A stretch of DNA of 64,000 nt, from assembly GCF_016859285.1 (NCBI RefSeq), contig NC_053414.1:2152017-2216016 (forward strand), in the 5' to 3' direction. This document shows positions 11,001 to 24,800 of the stretch, piece by piece; position 1 is the stretch's first letter; every line of letters begins with the position of its first letter. The stretch is from Xiphias gladius (lineage: Eukaryota; Chordata; Actinopteri; Istiophoriformes; Xiphiidae). The position numbers and the translations under genes were made by a program. The notes beneath the pieces are model-generated. The model searched no databases and was not told the origin of the DNA. It was given only the letters and a program-made list of their open reading frames with translations.

Positions 11001-14000
11001 CGTCTCATCATTTCCATCTCCGTGTCTGACAAAACTTAAACTGTGTTTTAAGTGCATCAGTTCCTGAATCTATACTCACTCTTCAGAACCAAACCGTGTT
11101 TAAAGCAGAAAATTTTGAACCAGATAAGTTAATGTGAACCAGCTGACTGAACCTGGCTCTGCTGTAATTAGAGGGAGCGGCAACGCTGAGCCCGGATTGG
11201 CTGAGCAGGAAGGAGCAAAACAGGAAGAAGCCTGCCAGCTATTGTTAGGGGCGAGAGACATCGACTCAGACATCAGAGAGAGGGGGTGAAGATATGAGCT
11301 GTCAACCAATGAGGACACACCCTCACACACACAGTAACACACACACAGCCTCACACACACATAGTAACACACACCCTTCAGTGTTGTGGGGAGTGAGTCA
11401 GCTGCCTGTCGTGCCTCCGTTAAACCACAGCAGTAGATCTGGGACTCGGATTTCTGTTGTTGTGTAACATCTTTAACAGCAAAGATTTGTTTTCACAAGT
11501 AGAAACATTAAAATTCAGCTGAAACAAGACTCAACAAATTCTCCAAAGGTTCCTGGTCTGTCAGTCGAACTTAAAGTCGATCGGTCCGGGAGTTTAGTCC
11601 AGAGCGAGACCTCTAATAAACTGCATGGCTGAGTTGTACGACGTGTTCAGAGAATATCTGTGGTCAGAAAATACAGAAAAGTCTTCAGGCTGTTTTTTGC
11701 TCCCGTGATTTTACTTCACTGTTGCTCCATTGGGAGCTTAACTATGGGACTGCACTGTTTCGGATTTTGAGTGACAAGTTGTTGTACATAGTTAGTTTGT
11801 GTTTTTCTCTGAGCTCTTCTCACTGGTTTGAAATCGACGGGAATCAGTTTGACAATGGTGATGTCACATGCACAAGGGGGCAAGGGGACCCTACCAGACT
11901 TGATTAGGCTGGATATCACTTGGACCAGGACCAACTCGGGTCCTGGGTTGGTTCTCCCTCTGTTGGTGTTGTTACTGAGCATTTTCCTGACTGTCCAGGT
12001 GACTGCTGGCTGTTGGCTGCCATTGCTTCACTGACCCTGAATGAATATGTGATGGCCAGAGTCGTTCCCACTGACCAGGGCTTTGGTGACGACTACGCTG
12101 GCATCTTCCACTTCCAGGTAACAGATGTTGGACATCAGCAGTGTTAGTCTGCATGAACAATGGTAAAAGGATATTTAAACTTAGTATGCAGTCAGTAACA
12201 ACTTTATTACAAACACAGCCTCCATATATGATGAATTAAAGGCAACAACCGGACCGCCATTAGTTTCAACAATCTTCAGTACTGTTGCTATGGTTACCTG
12301 CAGCTTAATAAACCTTCAGCTCTTATTTAGGACAGAGGTTAAACTGTTGACTGTTTGCGGTGAACACATATGCACTGATCAGCCACAACATTAATACCAG
12401 TCACCAGTTTCAATGTTGTGGTTGATCGGTGTATGTAAAGACGATTTATAGCGTTCATGGGTAATATACACCCAAGGGGAATCATGTAAAAGTAAAACTA
12501 TATGGGTCCTAACACTGAACCCTGTGGAACTCCATAACTAATGTAATTAGCCAAAAACTCAATTCTCAAGTTATCAATGAGTGACAGTTTGTCAGACCCC
12601 CCGGTGTCTCATTATTTACATTTAAGATACATTAGCAGTTGAAAATGAGCCTTTTGGCTAACATTAAAAGGTTGAACAACTGCATGCTTTCAAGAAAAAT
12701 CTTTTTTTTTAAGTTTGAAGACAAGAAGAAAGAATCTATACCATAAGGATAAACTTTTAGTGTAAATGTCAACGTTGTGTCTCAGATTGTCTCCTCTGTC
12801 TCTGGTGTGTAGTTCTGGCAGTTCGGGGAGTGGGTGGACGTGGTGATCGACGACCGTCTCCCTGTCAAAGATGGAGAGCTGATGTTCGTCCACTCGGCAG
12901 AGGGGAGGGAGTTCTGGAGCGCTCTGCTGGAGAAGGCCTACGCCAAGTAAGTCCATCCAGGGATTCAACCCGACAACTTTCTTATCACAAACAATGTAGA
13001 ACAATGTTGAGGAAGGGCAATGACTTTCTGATAGTGTCTCATATTGTTAGTGTTGTCCATCACTTCTATCAGTAGTAATAACCCTGTAGTCACAGAGTTA
13101 ATATCTGAGAGCTGAGAACATGGTAACATCACTAAAAAAAATTTTGGGGTAATAATTTTACTAATCGTCTTTATTTTCTCTTTCAAATAAGTGTGTCTTA
13201 CCTGTTCATTTGTTTACAACCTCTCTGACCTCTCTGGATTGTTTTTAGTGATGTCACCATGTTTGTCAAAAGTAAGACTCCTTTCCCTTTAATCATTATT
13301 CAGTGGTGGAGAATAATTCATTAAAGTTAAGGTTAATACCTTAACTTTAACTTTAATACCTTCCATCCTTTAAATTAGACCAAACTAGCCACAGGGCAGA
13401 ATTCAGGGACCAGCTCCACCTTGAAGACCGGTGCTGAGAAATTGGAGAAGTATTCTGTGGCCTTGGCAAAGTGGCTTATTGGTTAGCATGCAGATCGGAA
13501 GCAAAACAAGGATCAGATTTGCTCTATGCATTTAAAGGTGCAGTATGTAAGTTTTGCTAACCCTACATAGCCAACATTAGCATTAACAGCTGTTTACTTA
13601 TCATCCTAGAAGAAACGTTGTGAGTTCAGCTTCAAACTTCATTCCTTTACTCACCAAGAGATGTCTCCAGCGGTGGAAAGCAACGCCGATGTTAACTCTT
13701 GTTTTGCTTCTATTTCTATCACATCTTCTCTTCTACTGAAGTTAGCATGCTAACCAGCTAGACCTAGTCCAGCCACCCCGTCTCATCACTGTCCGATAGT
13801 GAGTCACTGAGGCGTCCAGTCTGTCCTGAAGCAGTAGCGCTGCTCAGAGAACGTATTCTAACCACTGTTCTTGTAAACACAATGATGGCCCCCTTTAAAC
13901 TGAAAGAATGACTCTTAAAGTAGAAACTAGCATGACACATTAAAGTGAAAGTGTTTGCACTTCCCTCAGGTACTACGAAGACAATGTGTTTCTTGGCCAA

Positions 14001-15314
14001 TAAACTCAGACTGTACACAGAGTGAAACACTTTACTGGTCAAACAGGGGAGATGAATCTTTGCTTGTTACTGGATCTGAACACACAACATGAGCCTGATA
14101 ATTAGGCTGAACTCCCATTTTGTTTCACTGCATTCATTCAGCTTGATAGCATTTTCACATAAGCAGATTTCCTGTTGGGAGGGTTTATTTTGCTTTGCCT
14201 ATCAGCAGTGATTGATGTATCTGCCCCCTCATTTTCAGTGGACACAGAAGCTTTGGTAGAGGTTGATCAAAGAAATATGTTGATTTAAAAGTTGTTGTTT
14301 CTGTAACTCGAATTACAACAATCCGTTCAGTTTCAAACACCCCATCCACTCTTGTCTGCTGCTGTTTTTCATAGATATAGCTAAATAAGTGGTAAACTAT
14401 GAAGGAAGATGACACTGACATTCTTAATCCTGCCAACAAAGCACCGATCGGTCAACTTCACACCGGCAGAAGTAATTGTCAGCAGATGTATGAGTCGCTG
14501 AATAAATCGGCGATGTTGGTGGTGTTCAGAGGTCAGGAAGCAGGCTACCTTAAAAAGCACTTCACACTAAATGTTGTTGTGGAGCTAAAGCACCACTGCA
14601 CTGACCTCTATGAGTTGAAAACTGTCACACTTCAATATGTAAATTAGAAGAATTTCTTGTAGATATTAGTTTTTGCAAGAGGCCAAAGAATATGGATTTA
14701 ATTTTTGAGGTTTCACAGAAAACCCTGGGGCAACTCTCTCCACATGATTTGTTAGAGCCTGCTGACATTCCTCTGTTGCTTTCACTGAACAGTAGAGAAC
14801 TGTATCGTCTGCATATGTGTAGATTCTGCAGTTAGTCAGCGTAGTATATAGCGAAGTGCTGTACTGCACAGAGATTTATCAGAACTTGCAGCAGCGAACA
14901 GGTGGGCCCAAAAACAGGTTTGTTGTCCTGTCTTTAGTTACTATTTGATGCTCAGCCTGCTTTTCTCTGTGTGTTCGCTGCAGAGTGAACGGCTGCTATG
15001 AGGCATTGTCTGGCGGTTCGACCACAGAGGGCTTTGAGGATTTCACCGGAGGCATTTCTGAGAACTACGACCTTCAACGACCTCCGTCCAACCTGTTCCA
15101 CATCATTAAGAAGGCCCTGGAGGCTGGAGCGCTGCTGGGCTGCTCCATCGACGTGAGTCTGGAGGGAAAAACAATAAAAACAAACAACAACCTTACATCA
15201 TGTTCAATATTGTCTGGTCTAGTTTTGTTAAGTCATGATCTGTTACAGTAGGTTCCAGTATCTTACAGGAGAGAAAAGTGAATGTTTACTCTTTACAGAT
15301 TGTCATCAATGACA

Positions 15315-15345
<31 letters not shown>

Positions 15346-18300
15346 CACGCTGAGTTGTCTTTGTTTCTGTGTCGGTGTAGATCACTAGCGCCGCAGACTC
15401 GGAGGCTGTAACTCGTCAGAAGCTTGTGAAAGGCCACGCCTACTCGCTGACTGGCGCCGTGGAGGTAACGTCACGTCGTAACGATGAAATAAGAAAGGAA
15501 TAAGATAACATGAAACCAGAAGCCTATGAAATGTTGTTTTGTTGGTCTGTTTCCAGGTGAACTACCGGGGTCGGCAAGAGAAGCTGGTGAGGATGAGAAA
15601 CCCCTGGGGTCAGGTGGAGTGGACTGGAGCCTGGAGTGACGGGTAACGAAACCAAGCACAACACCTACATACAAAATAACACAACTTCATATACTGGGAA
15701 ATAACAAATATATATCACACACACATATACTAATAAACCTCTGCAGATCAACCCTCCTGCTCTGCTGTAAACAGATATTCATTTCCTATTTGTATTTTTA
15801 CCATCCCTCTATGTTCATTTCACTAAGCTTGTTTTATGTTTTCTTAAAAAAGTGCTGCATAGAGACTGTTCTGTTTTAACAGCAACGTTATTATTATGGT
15901 AATACAGATCATCTGAGTGGAACTACGTGCAGGGAGACTGTCCACATGCCAACGCTGAGGACGGAGAGTTCTGGTAGGTAGAGTCTCTGGAATATTTGAC
16001 AAGGACAGTTAATCCGGTTGAGTTTGGGCCTGACCCGTTTACATTTTACAATCTGTTCATTTAATGGTAGGAGATCAGAGGTCAATGGTCAAAGTATCCC
16101 AACAATATTAGACAGAGGTAGAATTGTTGGTATTGGTTGTGGCTGTGGAGTGAGAGCTTTTCTCTGTCCTATCTCTGCAGGATGTCTTTCAATGAGTTCT
16201 TGCGTCACTACTCCCGTATCGAGGTTTGCACTCTGACCCCCGACACCATTGAAGACGACTCAGTTAAACACTGGAGCGTCAGCAAGTTTGACGGCACCTG
16301 GAGAAGAGGATCCACCGCTGGAGGCTGCAGGAACCACCCCTGTTAGTGCTTAAACTACCTATACTAGTATAGACTGGTTTCACAAAAGAAGTCAGTAGCT
16401 GCAATGAATTGGTGATAAAAGGTACATTCAATTTACACTTGAAGTTAAAACAATATAGAAAGAAAGAAATGCACCAAATGAAAGGTACCCCAGCAGACGT
16501 CAAGGTTGACCCCATCTGATTCGACCTAAAATGAGTACGGGGGAGGTTTTTTCTTCCTCTGTGAAGCTTCGTTAGGGCATACCTGTGGCCTAGTTGGAAC
16601 AGATTTCAGGATCTGAAGGTTTAAAGAGTTCCCTGGTGAGAGGTAATGGTCCTGGTCTAACGGGAACCTGTCTTCTTCTTTAGACACATTCTGGATGAAT
16701 CCACAGTTTGTGATCAAGCTGGAGGAGGAGGACGATGACCCAGATGATGGTGAGGTGGGCTGCAGCTTCGTGGTCGGTCTGATCCAGAAGAACCGCAGGA
16801 AACTGCGGAAACAAGGAGAGGACATGCACACCATCGGGTTCGCCATCTATGAGGTGAGAACTGAGGAAGTTTAATGTCCGATTATGAAGAAAAAGGTCTC
16901 AAATATAGAAGGCTGCACAAAATGTGTTTTTTTTAAGCAGATTCCTGAGATAGAAATACAGATGTATCCAAAATTCACTTTCCAAACTAACTTTTTTTTT
17001 GTTTTGTGTTTTATTTCAGGTTCCGAAACAGGTGAGCACTGGACCTATAACACCTTCAGGTTAAAGGGTGAAAGCTGGAAAACAAACTTTATTCTTTATT
17101 CAAGTCTTCAGGCTTCAAATCTCCAACCAGGACACATCACACTTTTTAGATTCATCTTTTTAAAAATGAGTAAAATACTTTGAAGTGTTTTGCCTTGTTG
17201 ATGTCAGAAAACTCTTAAAAACAATGGGCCAGAAACTGTATCATACTGTTTGCTTTAGACTTTCACAGACAACTCATGTGCTCTTTCCATTTCTGTTGAC
17301 CATTTCTCTACTCATAACATCAGTTTTTAGATTGATCTCCTGCCCTTGCCTTGAAAAGTTTGCTGTCAGAAAACAAAACCCACAAGACAAAAACGGAGCA
17401 AACATGGACGATGTAAAAAGAATAATACCGGCACATTTAGGGCAAAGTTTATGTGCCATAAATTATGAAAAAAATTACATGAAGTTATGTTACCTCCTCT
17501 ATAAACCACGTTTACACTTTGGTGGCAAATTAAACAAGCAGGATGTAACATGTTAATTAGCAAGCTTTAGGTGCTGGTAGGTGAGCCGGGCTAGCTGTTT
17601 TCCATTTCCAGTCTTTTTGCTAAGCTAAGCTAACTGGCTGCTGGCTGTGATTTCATACTTACAGCTCAGAGATGAGCGTGGTATGAATATTCTCATCTAA
17701 CTCCCATTTACCAAAATGCTGAACTATTTCTTTAAGGAGGTTTCTCTTCATCAGTACTTAAATGCACCATCAGGGAGAATTTTCATAAATGCATGTCTAC
17801 ATGTTGATAATGTTACTAAGGCAGAAAAATACAGAAGACTAAACATTTCAAGTATCTGCAGATACAAGTAGAAACAAGTGGCTGTCTGGGGGGAAGGAAA
17901 CGAATTTAAAAACAGATGAATGATTTGAAAATCCCCAGGGATGGAAACAGCGCGCGACGTGTAGTTTAAGGCCAGAAACAGAGAAATCAATTAGCATGGT
18001 CTTTGAAAGGCTGAATCCATAGCATTTTCTTCCCGGTTCTAATAATTCAGTAACTCAGCATAATATCTCAGGACAATAGACAGAGATGTATAGATGATGT
18101 TTATTGGTCACACCACCTTTGTTGTTATCTAAATGCAAGTTCTCCTTTTTGGCTGCCCCCCCACACACACACACAGTTCCACGGGCAGCGGGAGGTGCAT
18201 CTGGATAAGAACTACTTTCTGACCCACGCTCAGACAGCGAGGTCAGAAACCTTCGTCAATCTGCGCGAGGTCAGCTCTCGCTTCAAACTGCCACCTGGAG

Positions 18301-18742
18301 AGTACCTGATCGTCCCCTCCACCTTTGAACCACACCTCAATGGAGACTTCTGCATCCGGGTGTTCTCCGAGAAGCAGACAGAGACCCTGTAAGATCCTGA
18401 AACGTATTGATACTCGTGTGTTTGTGGGGAGGAGGTAATAAGAGGACTGTTTGAACAGCCTCTTCGTCTTTAGTCAGTACTGAAGGTGTCTGGATGCGGT
18501 CAGAGGTTTCAGAGGTTTCAGAGTGGGCAGAAATCCAAGAAACTGATCCAATCCACATTCTTTAGCCTAGCCCACATGGTTCGTACAAAAACCTGTCTGT
18601 AGCCCCTCTGTGGTCCTTCATCTGTGCCTGAATGGAGGTTTTGAGACCTGGAGTTTGTTTTTACTGTTTGCTGAGCCCGTTCACTGGGGAAGGTTGTCTG
18701 TTTGTTGGTGGGCTGCCCAACTAGATTCCTTGCATAGGAAAC

Positions 18743-18813
<71 letters not shown>

Positions 18814-21800
18814 ATGATCCAGTGGAGTTGTATATGTGACTAATGTGTCCAGCGTTTTCTAACTTTTTCGTGATTCTCTGTCAGACCCTGTGACGATCCA
18901 GTCAACGCTGAACTCGATGATGTAAGTAAAAACGATTCCACACTAACGTCAGTAATGTCATCACTAGCGTTAAACAGTATCAGCAGTGTCTTACTGTAAA
19001 CGTATGTCAACATTAGTAAATACATGCTGGAAGATTTCAAAATAAATGTCACAAAATACTAAAGGGAGCAGATTAAAAATCACTGCAGTTACGGTAGAGT
19101 ACGGTACAGTATCGGTCAAACGCTGAACTAAGAACGTCATCAAAACAAAAACAGCACCTGACATCCAGCTTGAAGGGGCACTTCAACGTTTCCGTAAATC
19201 CTCTTCTTCTCTGAGAGTCAGATGTTCAGACTGACACCACTCTCGTGTCTCTACAGTTAATATGAAGCTTTCATCACAGCTGGTTAGCTTAGCTTAGCAT
19301 AAAGACTGGAAACAGGGGGAAACAGCTAGCTTGGCTCTGTCCAGAGGAAACAAATCCACCCATCATTACCTTACCTAGTTCAAAAACAACAGTTGACAGA
19401 GGGTTATGTATTGGAACTTCTTGGAGTCTCTTCTTGGAGTCTTGGTCTTACCAGGCTGGTTGCCTGGTAAGACCAAGAAATAGTCTGTTTTCTGTCTGTC
19501 TCGAGATTTCCCAAAATTTTGAACTATGCTTTAAAGGAAAAGTCTGATTTATTCCAGCTCTGGTTTTATTTTGGTAGTTGAGTTCATCATTTCTGTCAGT
19601 GATAATAACTCACTACTCACCAAGTTAATGTCAGGAATCTGTGAATGGTTCAAGAAACGCAAACAGTGTTTGTACGTAAATAAGATCCAAGTTGTAATAA
19701 ATTGGGATTTATCCCTTCAGTTAATCCTGTTTTACGGTTTTGTTGCCTTCAGCGCAGAACTCACCTGTCGTGTCACATCGTATGATGTTCATCACTCAAA
19801 CTGTACGGACAGATTCGAGAAGTGTTCGAAGTACAGGAGCTGGTGTTTGAGGAGCATCCGTTCCTAGAAAAACAACTTGACACAAGGGATCGAGACTCTT
19901 CACTGTCTTTGAAGAGAACAGTACAGTTTGTACTCTGTCAGTGCTGAAATGATTAGCTGATCAACATAAAACAAATCTATTGAAAATCTATTGATTCTGT
20001 TTTACTATTTCAGTAACTCTTTGGGTAGTTTCAAAACTTCAGACAAAACTGATCACGACTGGAAAAATGTTACCTGATTGGACAAAGTTTAATCACTTCC
20101 ATTCATGCTGATTGATTATACTTTGTATGTTTAAATGAGAAATTGGAATTTCACGATCGCATCTGAGTTTTTGTGTAAATTTCAAATAGGATTCTAAAGA
20201 CCGCATCAATTCAAAGTAAAATATTTCAGGGCTGTAAATTCTGACTCTCAGTGGAGCGCGTTCCCACCGCCAGGGCCGAATTCTGACGAACATGTGGAAG
20301 AAAAACGCCTCATCTCGCAATGTTAAAAAAAGTGATAAATAAATTCCTGGATCCGCCCCTTCGACCGGGTTCTTCCCTGGCCCAGGTCCCAGCCCTCGTC
20401 CATGTTTGGTGCAAATCGGTTCAGTAGTTTTTGCATAATCCAATGACAAACAAACCAACCAACCAACAGACTAACACAGGTGAAAACAGAACCTCCTTGC
20501 TGCAGGTTATGAAGAATTGTGTGATGCTAGAATTTCACAGGAGGAAATTCAATTTCTTATTCAAATCTTTGTGGCCTCTTTTTGCTTTCATGTGGTGCCA
20601 GTTTCTGTCAGAGTAACTGGACACGTTCTAGACTATGATCTAATATCTATATAACGTCATACAAAATAACTGAAACATTAACTGCTGACCCTGTTTCAGT
20701 ATTGCTGAGTAAATAAAGTTTTGTATTAATCTGCTGATTGTCACCTTGCTGTCTGTGTTCAGGAGACGGTGTCTGATGAGGAGGTGGACGCAGGATTCAG
20801 AGGTCTCTTCACTAAACTCGCCGGAGACGTAAGTTTTCTCTTTTCATCTTAACAGCTGCTGACTGAGACATAAAATCTCAGCTTTAAATTCTGTTTTATC
20901 TCGTTGTTTAACACCCCCCCCCCCAAAGGGAATCAAAGATGTCGTTCACATGCTCATCGGGTTTTCTCCTGCCCGGCCCTTTTTTCTCACTCCTCCTTGA
21001 TGCATTTGGTAACATGATTAAATGAGCCAGAAAACACCATTTATGGGGCGTTTATGTCTTTTATAAAAGTCATACATGTTCACAGTCGGCATTTACAGCC
21101 AAAGTCAGCTGTGTGTGAAGCTGTGGCAGAGGTCTTAGCTCTGCAGTGTAGAATCGAGGATCCCACTGATTTTCTGTTTTGCTTTTCTGATGAAATATGG
21201 AGGTTGAATTATGTGCAATACGTATGTTATTAGACATTTAGAAAATTATTAAAGCTGTATTCATCTGGTTTGAAAACTGTTGAGTCTTTTGTTCAGTGAA
21301 ATGGATTTTTAACAAGTCGAAGACCAGGTGTTGACAGTTTACCTGTCTGTCTGCGGACACGTGTGCTCAGGTGTAGGACAACCTGCTGCAGGACGTTCTA
21401 AAACACGACTGGTTGGTTTGAGTTCTCCTTGTGTTTCAGGACATGGAGATCTCTGCGGCGGAGCTGCAGACCATCATGAACAAGATCGTCGCCAAACGTA
21501 AGTTCACCCGAAGCTTCAACACATTTAACCTGAACTCAGTCAGCTGCAGGTTTAACTTCCTGTGTTTTTAACAGGAACTGACATCAAAACTGACGGCTTC
21601 AGTATGGAGACCTGCAGGGTCATGGTTAACCTGATGGACGTATCCTTTAACGCGGAAACATTATGTTTAACTTTAGGAAGCCATAAAAGAAGATAAAAAC
21701 ACTCTGCAGTCAGCGAAGTTCAGCGATTTCAGTCGTGTTTTTGTGTTATTGGGGTCAATCCAACAGTCTGAAACGCTCGTGTTTTCATCATCATATGATT

Positions 21801-24800
21801 TCTGGTGGTTTGATAGAGGAACTAAACTGATCTCAGTAGAAAACTGTAGGAAATTGCACAAAACACACAAAAATACAGGACGATGACATGAGCTGCTGCA
21901 ACGGGCTGCTCAGGCCACTGCGGCAACATCGTCTCATAGAATAACTCACTATGAATAGACTCTTCCACACCTGCGCAGCAGTGGTGTGTCAGCGCTGCAA
22001 CACAGAGCCGCTCCAACAGAAAACATAGAAAGGGCAGTGATCCTTAACCCTGCAGCAGGACAGCGGGAACGGGAAGCTTGGCCTCGGAGAGTTCGCCACA
22101 CTGTGGAAGAAGGTTCAGAGATATCTGGTGAGACGCGACCTTTCACCTATAAATCCAAACGTCTGACTTTACCTGATGAGTTTTACAAATATCTGTATTT
22201 TCACGTGTCTGTAGTCCATCTATAAGAAGAACGACTCCGATAACTCGGGGACGATGAGCACTCCAGAGATGAGAGTGGCCTTCAAAGATGCAGGTCAGTC
22301 TTTAGTCTTCTTCCTCTTCTGCAGGAAATCCATCCTGAATGTTAGACTGATGCAGACTGAGCTCTGAGTTCCTTCCCATTATTTTTCTAAATCTATTTGA
22401 TCATAAAGAAGTAATTGTGGCCGAAAGCCGAGTATTTGGGATAGAAAAACTATAATAATAAAGAATTAATGAATTGAGAAGCTCTGAGTCCTTAAACCTT
22501 TTACATAAATTCCTCCACCTGAACCAGGTCTTTGTAACTACAGCCCAGATTCAAACCAGCAGCCTTTTCTGGAGACCACCTGAATCGGTTTCTGTATTTA
22601 CTCGTCGTGAGGATCATTTGTTTGTTGCAGGAGCTTTTATTCCTTCTGCTGTGTTGACCTCTGACCTCCTCACTGATGTTTGCATGTTCATGTGGCAGGA
22701 CTGGAATCTCAGTCCTGTTTGAAAACTCAGTCTCTAATCTTCTAACCAGCAGCTGTCAACTGTTTTCTTTAACTGTCTGTCTGCTTTAACTGTGAGTGCT
22801 TGTTAAAATCTTGACTTTCTCTGTTGTGGTTTGGTACAGAAGCCGCAGGCTGACTGTACAGCAGCAGACTCAGAGCATATGCTCTGATTTTAAGCACGCA
22901 AAGTTTAATCAGGATGAATGTAAATACTTTTTCTCAGTTTGAGTTCTCTCTGGTCTGCTCTTCTTTCCTTTTTCTTTTCACCAGTACAGTTTTTAGTTCC
23001 TGCCAAACTTCTCTGTGAGCCAAAGCTGCTCTGGAGACAAACTTCACTGAGTGGAGTCAACTAACGTTTTCACAGTTCATTAAATTGTTGTAACTACAAC
23101 TCGGATATTGACGTGAACGATATTTACAAGTCGGTTCATTTATGGTAACTCTGATTTGACACGAACATGGCATCAGATGTACAGACTTTCACGGGGGCTG
23201 AGAGCTGCTTGTGTACGTGCTGCAGATATGACAAATTCATTTTCTTAATTTCTACCTAGCTATCTAGTTAGCGAGCCGCTATTTCGGTGTGATGTCATTG
23301 CGTTCGTAACAGGGTTGGTTGGTTTCGTTGAGAGTGAGTACGTTGAAGCATTTCTGAACTGTAACACTAATTTTTCTTATGGGATTAATAAAGTTCTCTA
23401 TCTATCTAGTATCTTTTTTTATTAAGGTCTGGCTTCTAATCCTTACTTTAATGTTCCTGTTGTTACTAGGTGCTGTAATAGGTAATAGTTACTAGTACTA
23501 GTTTTTGGAGACTGATTATCAACCCATAGTATCTGTCATGAGGTGGCTGATGTGCGTTATTGCAGCCCAGGACCAGGAGAGGGCTCCAGTGCTATTTGCA
23601 TAGTATCTAAAATATATGTTCAGTAAAAGGCAAAAACTAGACTAGACCGAAAAACTGAAAAAAAACAACCATATGCATAAATATATAATTTGGCCTACTG
23701 CTGCTTCTATTGGTTCATATTGTTGATTTATTAGTGCTATGGAAATGTTGGTCGTGAATAAAGCCAGGGCACCAGTGAGCAGGAAGGGCTGAGATCAGCC
23801 AATCACAAATGATTATTTTGTTGTCCGGCCTCCAGTGGTTTCCTGGGTTGACGGTCAGACCGTAAGCACTTTGGGTTGAAAAAGTAAGATATTGTTCCAA
23901 AAAGTTTAGTTTGCCTTACTTTGGTTCCTGATGGCTACAATATTTTTGTAATTTACTGGCCACGAACGAATAGCAAGAGGTGTTCATATGTGCTGCTGTT
24001 TGGAGTGAAAGATGTGTCCCAGAGATACGCAGAGAGACACTCATGTGGAACTTTTTTTGCAATGATGATGTTCATATAAAACAGCTATGTGTCTGTGACA
24101 GATATTGGTGAACACTATCACACTGATACCACAAGGCAAGGATGCAAATGCATGACTCAGACAAAAAAAATGGGTTCCAAAAAACTCCTTCTTTACTTAG
24201 CAAAAGGTTCGGTACACAGGCAGGCAATCAGGAACAGGCAGACAAAGCCAGAGGGCTAGGCTAAGGCGAGGTCAAAAAACCAGCACAGAGTCACACGAAG
24301 AACACTGACGCTGGGAAATCACTGGAACGCTCGCTACAGAGAACGAAGACGAACTGGCACAGAGCGAAGGGAGCACAAAGACTAAATACACCAGGAGAGG
24401 GAAGACAATGAGACACGGGTGCAGCGCAATTGGGGCAGAGCAGACAATCACAGTGGCGGGAAACACGTGAGGGCAGGAAGTGGGCCTCTGAAACGAGAGG
24501 GAAAAAGGGTAAGAAACACAAAATGAAACAGGAAATGCAACATGACAAATACTGATATTCTGTCATGGACATAGTTGATGTCGTAGTACCTGCCGACTTC
24601 TGTGGGTCGCTAGATGCCCTACCAGTCCCTCTCCTGTCCGGCTGGCGCATTTCAGTGCCCTTTCCCTGCAGCTGACTGATGTCTCTGCATTGCTGTTGTC
24701 AGAGTATGTTGGGCGTAGAGCACACATTATAGGCAGTGAAAGGGAAAGCAGACGGACCTCAGGCTCTAGTCTGTTGGTGTGGCAAACAGCTAGCTTGCCT

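Larger units (their letters stand above)
12947..14983 (+). other. capn2 intron 4
   Basis: This 2 kb intron holds a 12-bp perfect hairpin (13322-13349), a dispersed repeat (about 13535-13990) and a minus-strand LINE fragment (14666-14869). An 82-codon plus-strand open frame at 14399-14647 has no family signature. Confidence 0.55.
18922..20762 (+). other. capn2 intron 13
   Basis: This 1.8 kb intron contains an inverted copy of the 'gctaagctaa' repeat, a 15-bp hairpin and a retroelement-like tail, listed separately. The rest is AT-rich without a gene. Confidence 0.6.

Noticed and set aside
14399-14647. 82-codon plus-strand frame in capn2 intron 4
   Set aside because: No motif, irregular codon use and located among decayed repeats.
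22056-22058. Inclusion of an extra CAG codon in the main capn2 model
   Set aside because: It would lengthen the EF2 loop to 13 residues. The 69-nt exon matches the paralogue and gives a normal 12-residue loop. Kept only as a possible alternative.
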